A stretch of 64,000 bases of DNA from VBDM01 sp035519135 (GCA_035519135.1 DATIWX010000044.1:1-64000), one strand, 5' to 3'. Counted from the first letter of the stretch, positions 35,997-44,128 are shown. Made by a program: numbers and translations. Notes: generated from the letters alone by a model not told the origin.

Positions 35997-36022
35997 CCCC
36001 TCGGCGCCCCAGCGCCGAGGGG
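35997..36022. repeat. 10-bp perfect hairpin between rubrerythrin and Fe-S genes
   Basis: CCCCTCGGCG and CGCCGAGGGG pair perfectly around a 6-nt loop. It lies in the 78-nt gap, 8 nt after the rubrerythrin stop on the minus strand. No T tract follows, so it is more likely an RNA stabiliser or a partial Rho-type stop than an intrinsic terminator. Confidence 0.75.
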
Positions 36023-36029
36023 CGAGCTC

Positions 36030-36449
36030 CTAGTCGGCCAGACCGTCGAGCGCTTTTTGGAACCGGTTGGCGTGCGAGCGCTCGGCTTTGGCGAGCGTCT
36101 CGAACCAGTCCGCGATCTCGGCGAAGCCTTCCTGGCGCGCGGCCTTCGCCATGCCCGGGTACATGTCGGTATATTCGTGAGTCTCTCCGGCAATCGCGGC
36201 CTTCAAATTGGCGCGCGAGGGGCCGAAAGGCAGGCCGGTCGCCGGATCCCCGCACTGCTCGAGGTATTCGAGATGACCGTGGGCGTGGCCCGTTTCGCCT
36301 TCGGCCGTGGACCTGAACACCGCCGCGACGTCGTTCTGGCCCTCAACGTCGGCTTTCGCGGCGAAATAGAGATAGCGGCGATTCGCCTGCGATTCTCCAG
36401 CGAACGCGTCTTTGAGATTACCGTGGGTTTTCGAGCCTTTGAGTTGCAT
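36030..36449 (-). CDS. Rubrerythrin, short form without rubredoxin domain
   Basis: A 139-residue diiron four-helix protein. Ligand motifs are visible in order: AFAGESQANRRY (E19), AEGETGHAHGHL (E52, H55), IAGETHEYTDMYP (E89 and E92) and KAERSHANRF (E123, H126). The C-terminal rubredoxin domain of classical rubrerythrin is missing, so electrons must come from another protein, perhaps the Fe-S protein encoded next. Rubrerythrins reduce hydrogen peroxide. A large imperfect palindrome lies 34 nt upstream of its ATG. Confidence 0.92.
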   Translation of the reverse strand: MQLKGSKTHGNLKDAFAGESQANRRYLYFAAKADVEGQNDVAAVFRSTAEGETGHAHGHLEYLEQCGDPATGLPFGPSRANLKAAIAGETHEYTDMYPGMAKAARQEGFAEIADWFETLAKAERSHANRFQKALDGLAD

Positions 36450-36482
36450 GCTGCCTCCAATGAGAGGTTGGTCGGGATTTAG

Positions 36483-36521
36483 TATTTAGACTTGATCTAA
36501 TCTATGGATCGAGTGTAAATA
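36483..36521. promoter_or_regulatory. 39-bp imperfect palindrome upstream of rubrerythrin
   Basis: The arms TATTTAGACTTGATC (36483-36497) and GATCGAGTGTAAATA (36507-36521) are reverse complements in 13 of 15 positions, around a 9-nt centre. A shorter repeat, TTAGA-N5-TCTAA, lies inside at 36486-36500. The minus strand has a TTTACA that could be a -35. The position, 34 nt before the ATG, suits an operator for a redox or iron regulator; I cannot name which. Confidence 0.6.
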
Positions 36522-36656
36522 CCGCACGCCTCGATGTCAAGTCGGGCCCCCAAGTAACACGCCCAATGCTCTCCCTTAGCGGGGAGCGGTTGTTGATCTA
36601 TCGCAAAGAAACCGACAGGGAGGGCCACCTACGCTACTTCTGGGCCAGGGCCTCGG

Positions 36657-37172
36657 TCAGCGCGACGCGATTTCCGCCGGGAGCCGCTTGCGATCCTGAT
36701 CGCGGAAGAGGTAGCGTGCGAGCTCGGTAAGCGCGCGCTGATAGACGTCCCGCTTGAAATCGATCACCGATTCGAGCGGAACCCAGTAGTCATTCCATCG
36801 CCAGGCATCGAACTCGGGGCGCTCTGAAGCGCGCAGGTGCACGTCGCATTCGCGGCCCACCAGCCGAAGCAGGAACCATATCTGCTTCTGCCCGCGGTAG
36901 TTGCCGCGCCAATCCCGCTTGAGCCAACGAGTCGGAACCTCATAGCGCAACCAGTTTCGCGTCCGCCCCAGGATCTTCACGTGCGAGGGCAGCAAGCCTA
37001 CCTCTTCCCGCAGCTCGCGGTACATGGCCTGTACCGGCGTTTCCCCGAGCTTTATTCCGCCCTGGGGGAACTGCCAGGAATGCTCTTTGACGCGCTTACC
37101 CCAGAAAACCTCATTGCGCCAGTTGCAGAGAATGATGCCGACGTTCGGCCGATAGCCGTCTCGATCGAGCAT
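36657..37172 (-). CDS. rppH: RNA pyrophosphohydrolase RppH (NudH)
   Basis: A 171-residue Nudix enzyme that removes pyrophosphate from 5' ends of mRNA and so starts decay. The start MLDRDGYRPNVGIIL, then WQFPQGGIKLGE and the Nudix box at 38-60 (GGIKLGETPVQAMYRELREEVGL pattern, with REEVG), are diagnostic. I chose the ATG at 37172; a TTG 6 nt upstream is also open. It is divergent from proS across 129 nt. The 207-nt gap downstream holds the rubrerythrin operator and otherwise shows only a weak hairpin near 36571-36590. Confidence 0.96.
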   Translation of the reverse strand: MLDRDGYRPNVGIILCNWRNEVFWGKRVKEHSWQFPQGGIKLGETPVQAMYRELREEVGLLPSHVKILGRTRNWLRYEVPTRWLKRDWRGNYRGQKQIWFLLRLVGRECDVHLRASERPEFDAWRWNDYWVPLESVIDFKRDVYQRALTELARYLFRDQDRKRLPAEIASR

Positions 37173-37301
37173 ACGCAATCCAGCAAGAGTCTGTCCGCGC
37201 CCATTCTTTCATAAATTCCCGGGGATTCAAAGCTGTGCTTGCCGCGCGGAGGGGAGCAGGTGAGTTCAAGTAGAATGTCGCGTTTCACGTAGCCTGGCGC
37301 T

Positions 37302-39008
37302 ATGCGCGCATCCCGATACTTTCTCGCAACGCTCAAGGAAGCCCCTTCCGACGCCGAGTTGGTCAGCCACAAGCTCATGGTCCGGGCGGGGCTGATTCGC
37401 CGGCTTGCCGGGGGTATCTACACCTGGATGCCGCTTGGCCTGCGTATAGTGCGAAAGGTCGAGGCAATCGTGCGCGAGGAGATGAATCGCGCCGGAGCGC
37501 TCGAGGTTTTCATGCCCGCGGTGCAGCCCGCCGAGCTGTGGCAGGAATCCGGGCGCTGGCAGAAGTACGGACCGGAGCTGCTCCGCCTCAAAGATCGACA
37601 CGACCGGGATTTTTGCGTGGGACCGACGCACGAGGAAGTCATTACCGACGTGGCACGACGGGAGATCCGCAGCTATCGGCAGCTGCCCGTTCATTTCTAC
37701 CAGATACAGACCAAGTTCAGAGACGAGATCCGGCCCCGATTCGGCGTCATGCGCGGGCGCGAATTCACGATGAAAGACGGCTATTCCTTCCACGCCGACT
37801 ACGCCGACCTGCAGCGCGAATACCGTAACATGTACGACACCTATACCCGGATATTCACGCGCCTCGGCTTGAAATTCCGCGCTGTATCCGCCGATCCGGG
37901 GGCGATCGGCGGTACCGGGTCGCAGGAGTTCCACGTACTCGCCGACTCCGGGGAGGACGCCATCGCCTATTGCCCGGGCTCCGACTACGCTGCGAACGTC
38001 GAGCTCGCGGAGGCGCTGGCTCCCGCTGCACCGCGAAACGCGCCGGCCGAGACGATGAAGAAGGTGCCGACCCCCGGAAAGACCCGGTGCGAGGACGTCG
38101 CTGCGCTGCTGGGCCTGCCTCTCGAGAGGACGGTCAAGGCCATTGCGGTCATGCATGACACCGAATTCTTCCTGCTGCTGCTTCGCGGCGACCACTCGCT
38201 GAACGAAATCAAGGTGCAGAAGATCCCCGGGCTCGACCCGTTCCGTTTCGCAAGCGAAGGGGAAATCGAGCGGAATCTCGGCTGCAAGGCGGGATACATA
38301 GGTCCGGTCGGCATACGCGAGGGGGTCCGGGTCGTCGCCGACCGCACGGTCGCCGCAATGAGCGATTTTGTCTGCGGCGCGAACGAAGAAGGTTTCCACC
38401 TCGCCGGGGTCAACTTCGGCAGGGACTGCGCCGAGCCTTTTCAGGTGGCGGATATCCGCAAGGTGACGGCCCGGGACCCCAGCCCGGACGGGAAGGGGCC
38501 GCTCGAGATCGTGCGCGGTATCGAGGTCGGCCACATCTTCCAGCTGCGCACGAAGTACTCGGAATCGATGAAAGCGACTTTTCTCGACGAGTCGGGCGGA
38601 AGCCGCCCCTTCGAGATGGGTTGCTACGGGATCGGCGTCACCCGCATCGTGGGCGCCGCGATCGAGCAGAACCACGACGAGCGCGGCATCATCTTCCCGG
38701 AACCGATCGCGCCCTTCCATGTGGCACTGGTTCCCATCGGCTACGGCAAGAATGCCGCCGTGCGCGGGGCGGCCGACTCGCTCTATCGCGAGCTCACGGA
38801 TTCCGGCTACGAAGTCCTGCTCGACGATCGCGACGAGCGCCCGGGCGTGATGTTCGCGGATATGGAACTGATCGGTATTCCGCACCGCATTGTCATCGGC
38901 GAGCGGGGGCTCAAGGACAAAGTAGTCGAGTACCAGAGCCGGCGGGACAAGGAAAGCCGGAGGATTCCCATCGATCAGGCTCTTTCACCGCTGCAAGCCA
39001 AGTCATGA
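37302..39008 (+). CDS. proS: Prolyl-tRNA synthetase
   Basis: A 568-residue class II synthetase of the bacterial type with an editing insertion (YbaK-like, about 225-385) between motifs 2 and 3. The start MRASRYFLATLKEAP, motif 1 (EVFMPAVQPAELWQESGRW), motif 2 (FRDEIRPRFGVMRGREFTMKDGYSF, loosely) and motif 3 (GCYGIGVTR) are visible. The C-terminal anticodon-binding domain ends SPLQAKS. The stop overlaps the ATG of the next transglycosylase gene. Confidence 0.97.
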   Translation: MRASRYFLATLKEAPSDAELVSHKLMVRAGLIRRLAGGIYTWMPLGLRIVRKVEAIVREEMNRAGALEVFMPAVQPAELWQESGRWQKYGPELLRLKDRHDRDFCVGPTHEEVITDVARREIRSYRQLPVHFYQIQTKFRDEIRPRFGVMRGREFTMKDGYSFHADYADLQREYRNMYDTYTRIFTRLGLKFRAVSADPGAIGGTGSQEFHVLADSGEDAIAYCPGSDYAANVELAEALAPAAPRNAPAETMKKVPTPGKTRCEDVAALLGLPLERTVKAIAVMHDTEFFLLLLRGDHSLNEIKVQKIPGLDPFRFASEGEIERNLGCKAGYIGPVGIREGVRVVADRTVAAMSDFVCGANEEGFHLAGVNFGRDCAEPFQVADIRKVTARDPSPDGKGPLEIVRGIEVGHIFQLRTKYSESMKATFLDESGGSRPFEMGCYGIGVTRIVGAAIEQNHDERGIIFPEPIAPFHVALVPIGYGKNAAVRGAADSLYRELTDSGYEVLLDDRDERPGVMFADMELIGIPHRIVIGERGLKDKVVEYQSRRDKESRRIPIDQALSPLQAKS

Positions 39009-39631
39009 GACAGCGGGCGGCCGCGCTCGCGCTGAGTTTCACCTTTTCCCCGATGGCTTATGCGGGCGCGCAAATCTACGAGCCGCTGGCGGTAGAGGTC
39101 CGCGCGGGGCTGCAGGCATCGATTGCCGACAAGCCGGCGCAGCACGCCTTCAAGAATTCCGGGGCCGCGGTCGACTGGCTCACGGAGATGTCGCAGCGCC
39201 TGGAACCGAGAATACCCAACTTCGAATCGCGGGTGCAATTCCTGCGTACGGTGCACTTTGAGGCGATCCGTGCGAGGGTAGACCCGCAGCTGGTGCTGGC
39301 GGTAATCCAGGTCGAGAGCAACTTCCGGAAGTACGCGGTTTCGCCCTCCGGCGCCCGGGGCTACATGCAGGTCATGCCGTTCTGGGTGGGGTTGATCGGC
39401 CGGCCGGGCGACAACCTCTTCAGCCTGCGCAACAACCTGCGCTACGGCTGCGTCATCCTCAAGTACTACATCGACGCGGAGAAAGGAAACCTGCAGCGCG
39501 CGCTGGCGCGCTACAACGGCTCACTGGGCAGGTCCGACTATCCCAACCTGGTGATCGGAGCCTGGCGCAGTACCTGGCACTACCAGGGCAGACTGACCTA
39601 CCTGCCCGACGCTGCGCGGGGAAGCACGTAG
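39005..39631 (+). CDS. Secreted lytic transglycosylase, SLT domain
   Basis: A 208-residue protein with a signal peptide of about 21 residues (cleavage near AYA-GA). The SLT domain has the catalytic E104 in VIQVESNFRKYAVSPSGARGYMQVMPFW. It overlaps proS (ATGA), the common proS-transglycosylase pair in betaproteobacteria. The FWVGLIGRPGDNLF segment is typical of this subgroup. It should cleave periplasmic peptidoglycan. Confidence 0.92.
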   Translation: MRQRAAALALSFTFSPMAYAGAQIYEPLAVEVRAGLQASIADKPAQHAFKNSGAAVDWLTEMSQRLEPRIPNFESRVQFLRTVHFEAIRARVDPQLVLAVIQVESNFRKYAVSPSGARGYMQVMPFWVGLIGRPGDNLFSLRNNLRYGCVILKYYIDAEKGNLQRALARYNGSLGRSDYPNLVIGAWRSTWHYQGRLTYLPDAARGST

Positions 39632-39641
39632 GGTCCGCCGG

Positions 39642-40364
39642 TCAGGCGGGAAACACCGTCGCGATCGTCGCCTGAATGGCCTGCGCCGCCGCGCGCGGGT
39701 CGGGAGCCTGTCGGATGGGCCTGCCTACGACGATATAGTCGGCTCCGTTGGCGAACGCCTGCGCCACGTCGACCGTGCGCTTCTGATCGTCGCTCAGGCG
39801 GTTTTCCACGGGGCGGATTCCCGGCGTCACCACCAGGAGCCGATCGCCCAGCTCTCGCTTCAGTGCCGGGGCTTCCATTCCGGATGAAATCACGCCGTCG
39901 CACCCGGCCTCGAGCGCTCGCCGCGCGCGCGACAGCACCAGCTTCTCGATATCGCAGCTGAAGCCCAGATCGTCCAAGTCGCCCTGGTCCAGGCTGGTCA
40001 ACGCGGTAACGGCAAGGATCTTCACCTCGCCTTTCGCCTCGCCGGCCGCCCTGAGCATCGCCTGGTTGCCGTGCACGGTCGCGAAAGTGACGCCTCGGTT
40101 GCGGAGGCCTCGTACCGCAGCCGCGACGGTCTCGGGGATATCGAAGAATTTCAAGTCGGCGAAGACCTTGTTCCCCCTTTTCGCCAGCCAGTCGATTAAC
40201 TCGAACACGCCGCCCGCCATGAACAGCTCCAGCCCCACCTTGTAGAAGCGGACGCTGTCCCCCAAACGCTGCACCAGGGCTTTCCCCTGCTCGGTGTCCC
40301 CGACGTCGAGGGCCGCGATCAGGCGCTCCTCCCGGGGGATGCCCTTCGGAGCCCGGGCACTCAA
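39642..40364 (-). CDS. pyrF: Orotidine 5'-phosphate decarboxylase
   Basis: A 240-residue TIM-barrel enzyme making UMP. LIAALDVGD, the catalytic FADLKFFDIPET and VVTPGIRP, then GADYIVVGRPI, are conserved. The start codon is a TTG at 40364 that overlaps the yihY stop (TTGA). It is preceded at the right distance by AAGGAGA, and no ATG or GTG lies in the homologous N-terminus, so the TTG is well supported. Expression is probably coupled to yihY. Confidence 0.96.
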   Translation of the reverse strand: MSARAPKGIPREERLIAALDVGDTEQGKALVQRLGDSVRFYKVGLELFMAGGVFELIDWLAKRGNKVFADLKFFDIPETVAAAVRGLRNRGVTFATVHGNQAMLRAAGEAKGEVKILAVTALTSLDQGDLDDLGFSCDIEKLVLSRARRALEAGCDGVISSGMEAPALKRELGDRLLVVTPGIRPVENRLSDDQKRTVDVAQAFANGADYIVVGRPIRQAPDPRAAAQAIQATIATVFPA

Positions 40365-41584
40365 GCCGTCTCTCCTTCAAGCAGGCGCCCGAGCGGAAGG
40401 CTCAGCGCTTCGTCCCTGCGGGCCGCAAATTGCGTCATGAGGTGGTCCAGGGCTTCGCTCTGCGCCCTGCCCGGCAACAGCCTGCCCTCCGGCGCGAACT
40501 CCCGATACACCTCGGTCAGCAGGAGCCGGTCCTTGTCGCACACCATCGCATACCTCTCTCCGCTCGACCTCGCGACCCAGCCGTGCGCAGCCATGCGCTC
40601 GAGCAGTTGCTCGGCCTGGTCGACCGTGAGCGACGTGCCTCTGGCGATCTTTCTCAGGTCGAGAACCTCCGGCCCCCGTTGCGCCCGAGCCAGGACCATG
40701 AGGGTCGCCAGCGCGTCGCGGAAGCCCGCGCCCGAAGCGCGCTCGGTCGCCTCGCCCAGTACCGCGTAATCGGGCGCGAGGGCGGCAATCAGCGCGCCGA
40801 TCACGATCACCACCCACGAAAGGTATATCCACAACAGAAAGACCGGGATGACCGCGAATGCGCCGTAGACCAGCGTGTAGGTCGGGATCTGAGCGACATA
40901 AGAGGCGAAGCTCCGTTTCATGATCTCGAATACGAAAGCGGCAACCAGACCTCCAGCCAAGGCGTGGCGCGCCTTGACCGCGCGGTTCGGCACGACGTGG
41001 TAGAGCAGCGTGAACGCCGCCCAGGTCAGCACAAAAGGGACAAACCACAGAATGGCCGTACCCGCGAGGGGCGTATCACGGGTAAGGCCCAGAGAGGCAC
41101 CGACCAGATAAGAAGTGAGGGAAAGGCTCGCCCCGATCAGTACCGGACCCAGGGTAAGTGCCGCCCAGTAGACCAGGATGCGCTGCGCTACGGGTCGCGG
41201 GCGCGAAACCCGCCAGATTGAATTGAACGCGTGCTCGATGGTGAACATCATCATGAACGCCGTCACGGCGAGGAACGCCGTGCCGAATGCGGTCAAGCGC
41301 CCGGCCCGGCCCGTGAACTGCTCGATGTACCCGCTCACCACCTTGCCCGCCGTTTCCGGCAGCATGTTGGCGAGCAGGAACGCGCGGATCTGCTCTCCGA
41401 GTCCCGAGAAGACAGGGAACGCGGACAGGAGCGTGAGCATGATGGTGACGAGCGGCACGAGCGCGAGCAGGGTCGTGAACGTCAGGCTCGACGCGATCTG
41501 CAGGCAACGGTCCTGGTTGAAGCGGCGGGACAGGTGCGCGAGAAACCGGCCGAGCTGTCGCAGCTTCGAGCTCATGGGGCGCAT
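40361..41584 (-). CDS. YihY/UPF0761 family inner membrane protein
   Basis: A 407-residue protein. Residues 30-290 carry about six membrane helices (TFTTLLALVPLVTIML, FLAVTAFMMMFTIEHAFN, FVFEIMKRSFASYV, YGAFAVIPVFLLWIYLSWVVIVIGALI), the YihY/BrkB pattern. The last 120 residues form a soluble winged-helix-like domain (LDLRKIARGTSLTVDQAEQLLERM, loosely), as in the longer betaproteobacterial members. The function is not established, despite the old RNase BN label. A second in-frame ATG at 41575 is possible. It overlaps pyrF. Confidence 0.88.
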   Translation of the reverse strand: MRPMSSKLRQLGRFLAHLSRRFNQDRCLQIASSLTFTTLLALVPLVTIMLTLLSAFPVFSGLGEQIRAFLLANMLPETAGKVVSGYIEQFTGRAGRLTAFGTAFLAVTAFMMMFTIEHAFNSIWRVSRPRPVAQRILVYWAALTLGPVLIGASLSLTSYLVGASLGLTRDTPLAGTAILWFVPFVLTWAAFTLLYHVVPNRAVKARHALAGGLVAAFVFEIMKRSFASYVAQIPTYTLVYGAFAVIPVFLLWIYLSWVVIVIGALIAALAPDYAVLGEATERASGAGFRDALATLMVLARAQRGPEVLDLRKIARGTSLTVDQAEQLLERMAAHGWVARSSGERYAMVCDKDRLLLTEVYREFAPEGRLLPGRAQSEALDHLMTQFAARRDEALSLPLGRLLEGETA

Positions 41585-41612
41585 TCTACGAGAACGCGCA
41601 CGCGGATAGGAT

Positions 41613-43148
41613 TCAGCGTTGCGGGTTGATCCTCTGCATCTTGTCCTGAAGCCTGTTCAGGGCGTTGACGTAAGCTTTCGCCGACGCCACGACGATATCC
41701 GTATCGGACCCCACTCCGTTGACGACCCTCCCGCCCTTCGCGAGCCGCACCGTAACCTCTCCTTGTGACTCGGTGCCCTGCGTGACCGCGTTCACCGAGT
41801 ACAGCTGGAGCTCCGCGCCGCTGGCCGCCAGGCTCTCGATCGCTTTGAAGGTCGCGTCCACCGGACCATCCCCTTCGGACGCGGCAGGATGCTCCGATCC
41901 CGCCTCGGCCAGAACGACGCTTGCCCGAGGGCGCTTGCTGGTGCCGCTCTCCTGCTGCAGAGATACGAGCTTCCAGCGCTCCGCTGCCATGGCGTCGGCC
42001 TCGTCGGACACCAGCGCCTGGAGGTCTTCGTCGAAAATCTCGTGCTTCTTGTCGGCGAGCTCCTTGAATCGCTGAAAGGCCTTGTTATAGGCCTCGTCCG
42101 ACTCCAGGTCGATACCGAGCTCCTTGAGCCGTTGCTTGAAGGCGCTGCGCCCGGAGTGCTTGCCGAGCACCAGCTTGTTCGCCGCCCAGCCCACGTCCTG
42201 CGCGCGCATGATCTCGTAGGTTTCCCGGCTCTTTAGCACTCCGTCCTGGTGAATGCCGGCTTCGTGCGCAAACGCGTTCGCGCCGACGATCGCCTTGTTG
42301 GGCTGCACCGGAAAGCCGGTGATCCCCGAGACCAGGCGACTCGCCGGAACGATCTGGGTGCTGTCCAGGCGCGTGTCGCAGGGGAACACGTCCTGCCGCG
42401 TGCGCACGGCCATGACGATTTCCTCGAGGGAGGCGTTGCCGGCCCGCTCGCCGAGGCCGTTCACCGTGCACTCGACCTGACGCGCGCCGTTCATGACAGC
42501 GGCGAGGGAATTCGCCACCGCCAGCCCGAGATCGTTGTGGCAGTGCACCGACCAGACCGCCTTGTCGGAGTTCGGGACGCGCTCGCGCAGGCGAGCGATG
42601 AGAGACCCGAACTGCTCGGGCATGGTGTATCCCACGGTGTCGGGAATGTTGACGGTCTTCGCGCCCTCGCGGATCACCGCCTCGAGAATGCGGCACAGAA
42701 AATCGAACTCCGAGCGCCCTGCGTCCTCCGGCGAGAACTCGATATCGTCAGTGAACTTGCGCGCGAAGCGCACCGCGTTGACGGCCTCGGCGAAAACCTG
42801 GTCAGGAGTCATGCGCAACTTCTTCTCCATGTGGATCGGCGAGGTCGCTATGAACGTATGGATTCGTCCCTGCTTCGCCGGCTCGATCGCCTCCGCCGCA
42901 CGCTTGATGTCGCGGTCATTCGCGCGGGCGAGGGAGCACACCGTGCTGTCCTTGACGATGCCCGCCACGGCGCGCACCGCCTCGAAGTCCCCGGGGCTGG
43001 AGGCTGCAAAGCCGGCTTCGATCACGTCCACTCGCATGCGCTCGAGCTGCCGCGCGATCCGCAATTTCTCCTCCTTGGTCATGGATGCGCCGGGGCTCTG
43101 TTCGCCGTCGCGCATAGTGGTGTCGAATATGATCAATTGTTCCTTCAT
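41613..43148 (-). CDS. leuA: 2-isopropylmalate synthase
   Basis: First committed step of leucine synthesis (acetyl-CoA plus 2-oxoisovalerate). The 511 residues start MKEQLIIFDTTMRDGEQSPGA, with the TIM-barrel metal site (D10, and HCHNDLGLAVAN) and GLGERAGNASLEE. The C-terminal LeuA dimer domain (from about 385) carries the leucine feedback site. The ATG at 43148 has GGAG 9 nt upstream. A 99-nt leader separates it from a leucine-rich mini-ORF, which may control it by attenuation. Confidence 0.97.
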   Translation of the reverse strand: MKEQLIIFDTTMRDGEQSPGASMTKEEKLRIARQLERMRVDVIEAGFAASSPGDFEAVRAVAGIVKDSTVCSLARANDRDIKRAAEAIEPAKQGRIHTFIATSPIHMEKKLRMTPDQVFAEAVNAVRFARKFTDDIEFSPEDAGRSEFDFLCRILEAVIREGAKTVNIPDTVGYTMPEQFGSLIARLRERVPNSDKAVWSVHCHNDLGLAVANSLAAVMNGARQVECTVNGLGERAGNASLEEIVMAVRTRQDVFPCDTRLDSTQIVPASRLVSGITGFPVQPNKAIVGANAFAHEAGIHQDGVLKSRETYEIMRAQDVGWAANKLVLGKHSGRSAFKQRLKELGIDLESDEAYNKAFQRFKELADKKHEIFDEDLQALVSDEADAMAAERWKLVSLQQESGTSKRPRASVVLAEAGSEHPAASEGDGPVDATFKAIESLAASGAELQLYSVNAVTQGTESQGEVTVRLAKGGRVVNGVGSDTDIVVASAKAYVNALNRLQDKMQRINPQR

Positions 43149-43159
43149 GGTCGTGCTCC

Positions 43160-43220
43160 GTGTCAAATAACTTGCACTGAGGCTTGCAATGACTTCGCCG
43201 CACCTGCGGGTGCTGCGACC
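43160..43220 (-). promoter_or_regulatory. Possible attenuator region of leuA
   Basis: Downstream of the leucine-rich frame the minus strand can form GCACC-CGCA-GGTGC, or the competing CCGC-AGGT-GCGG, and then TTGCA-N8-TGCAA followed by GTTATTTG. The last is a weak terminator-like hairpin, since the T tract is poor. These structures lie between the leader stop and the leuA ribosome site. Confidence 0.35.
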
Positions 43221-43247
43221 GGGTACTGCCGAATGGGATTGGAGTAT

Positions 43248-43328
43248 TTAGCGCGCGAGGCGCAGCAGCAGGCCCGCAAGAAGCAGGCTGCCGAGGTGAA
43301 GCTTCAACGCTGTGCTGGTGTGGTGCAC
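43248..43328 (-). CDS. leuL: Candidate leucine-rich leader peptide of leuA
   Basis: A 26-codon reading frame from a GTG at 43328 to a TAA at 43250-43248, between pssA and leuA. Eleven of the 26 residues are leucine, ten of them in the last 17 residues, with the C-terminal half SLLLAGLLLRLAR. A TTG at codon 9 could also start it. A -35/-10 pair ends 6 nt before the GTG, so the transcript would begin at or beside the start codon, giving a leaderless message. A leader peptide with clustered codons for the pathway product is the hallmark of ribosome-mediated attenuation. Not verified by any comparison. Confidence 0.55.
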   Translation of the reverse strand: MHHTSTALKLHLGSLLLAGLLLRLAR

Positions 43329-43334
43329 GCGCGG

Positions 43335-43363
43335 AATATAGCGGGTTTGATCCCTTACTGCAA
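43335..43363 (-). promoter_or_regulatory. Promoter of the leuA leader
   Basis: On the minus strand TTGCAG (43363-43358), a 17-nt spacer and TATATT (43340-43335) form a good sigma-70 pair. The -35 lies in the last codons of pssA. The expected transcription start falls at about 43328, the first base of the candidate leader GTG. Confidence 0.6.
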
Positions 43364-44128
43364 CTGGGGGGGCGGCTTGGCGGGCCGGCGCTTCTTCCAG
43401 ACCCAGTAGACGTAGCCGGACAGGCCATAAGCCACGAACAGCAGAAACAGCACGATCGGGGGATCGAACGAAATCAGCACAAAGCCGAGGACGACCAGGA
43501 AGATCACGGTGAAAGGCACAGAACGCCGTAGGTTGATGTCCTTGAAGCTGTAGAAGGGGACATTGCTTACCATCGTGAGCCCGGCGTACAAGGTAATGAA
43601 CGCCGCTACCCACGGCAGTCCGTAGTCGTCGACCGGGATCTTGTTGTCGCTCGCGAGCCACAGAAATCCGGCCACCAGAGCCGCAGCAGCGGGGCTGGGC
43701 AGCCCCTGAAAGAAACGCTTGTCCACTACCTCGATATTGGTGTTGAAGCGGGCGAGGCGGAGCGCCGCGCCGGCGCAGTAGACGAAGGCTGCAATCCACC
43801 CGAAGCGCCCCAAGTCCTTGAGGGCCCACTCGTAGATGCACAGAGCCGGAGCTGCGCCGAAGCACACCATGTCGGACAACGAGTCGTACTCAGCACCGAA
43901 GGCGCTCTGGGTGCGCGTGAGGCGCGCGACGCGACCGTCCAGGGTATCGAGGACCATCGCGACAAAGATCGCGACGGCAGCGTTGTCGAATCGTTGGTTC
44001 ATCGCCATCACGATGGCGTAGAAGCCGGCGAAAAGCGCCGCGGTCGTGAAGATATTGGGCAGCAGGTAGATCCCGCGGCGGCGGATCTCGGTGTTCAGCA
44101 GGGGCTTGCGGAATTCGGGCTCAACCAT
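43355..44128 (-). CDS. pssA: CDP-diacylglycerol--serine O-phosphatidyltransferase
   Basis: A 257-residue membrane enzyme that makes phosphatidylserine. The CDP-alcohol phosphotransferase motif is complete: D64-G65, A68-R69, G78, D82 and D86, preceded by D61. Several membrane helices follow, and the tail WKKRRPAKPPPQLQ is cytoplasmic. The ATG at 44128 overlaps the psd stop by 8 nt, so it is translated together with psd, the next enzyme in the pathway. Confidence 0.95.
   Translation of the reverse strand: MVEPEFRKPLLNTEIRRRGIYLLPNIFTTAALFAGFYAIVMAMNQRFDNAAVAIFVAMVLDTLDGRVARLTRTQSAFGAEYDSLSDMVCFGAAPALCIYEWALKDLGRFGWIAAFVYCAGAALRLARFNTNIEVVDKRFFQGLPSPAAAALVAGFLWLASDNKIPVDDYGLPWVAAFITLYAGLTMVSNVPFYSFKDINLRRSVPFTVIFLVVLGFVLISFDPPIVLFLLFVAYGLSGYVYWVWKKRRPAKPPPQLQ

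Noticed and set aside
36571..36590. Terminator for rppH at GCTCTCCC-TTAG-CGGGGAGC
   Set aside because: The stem is imperfect and lacks a T tract on the minus strand, so I did not list it as a terminator.
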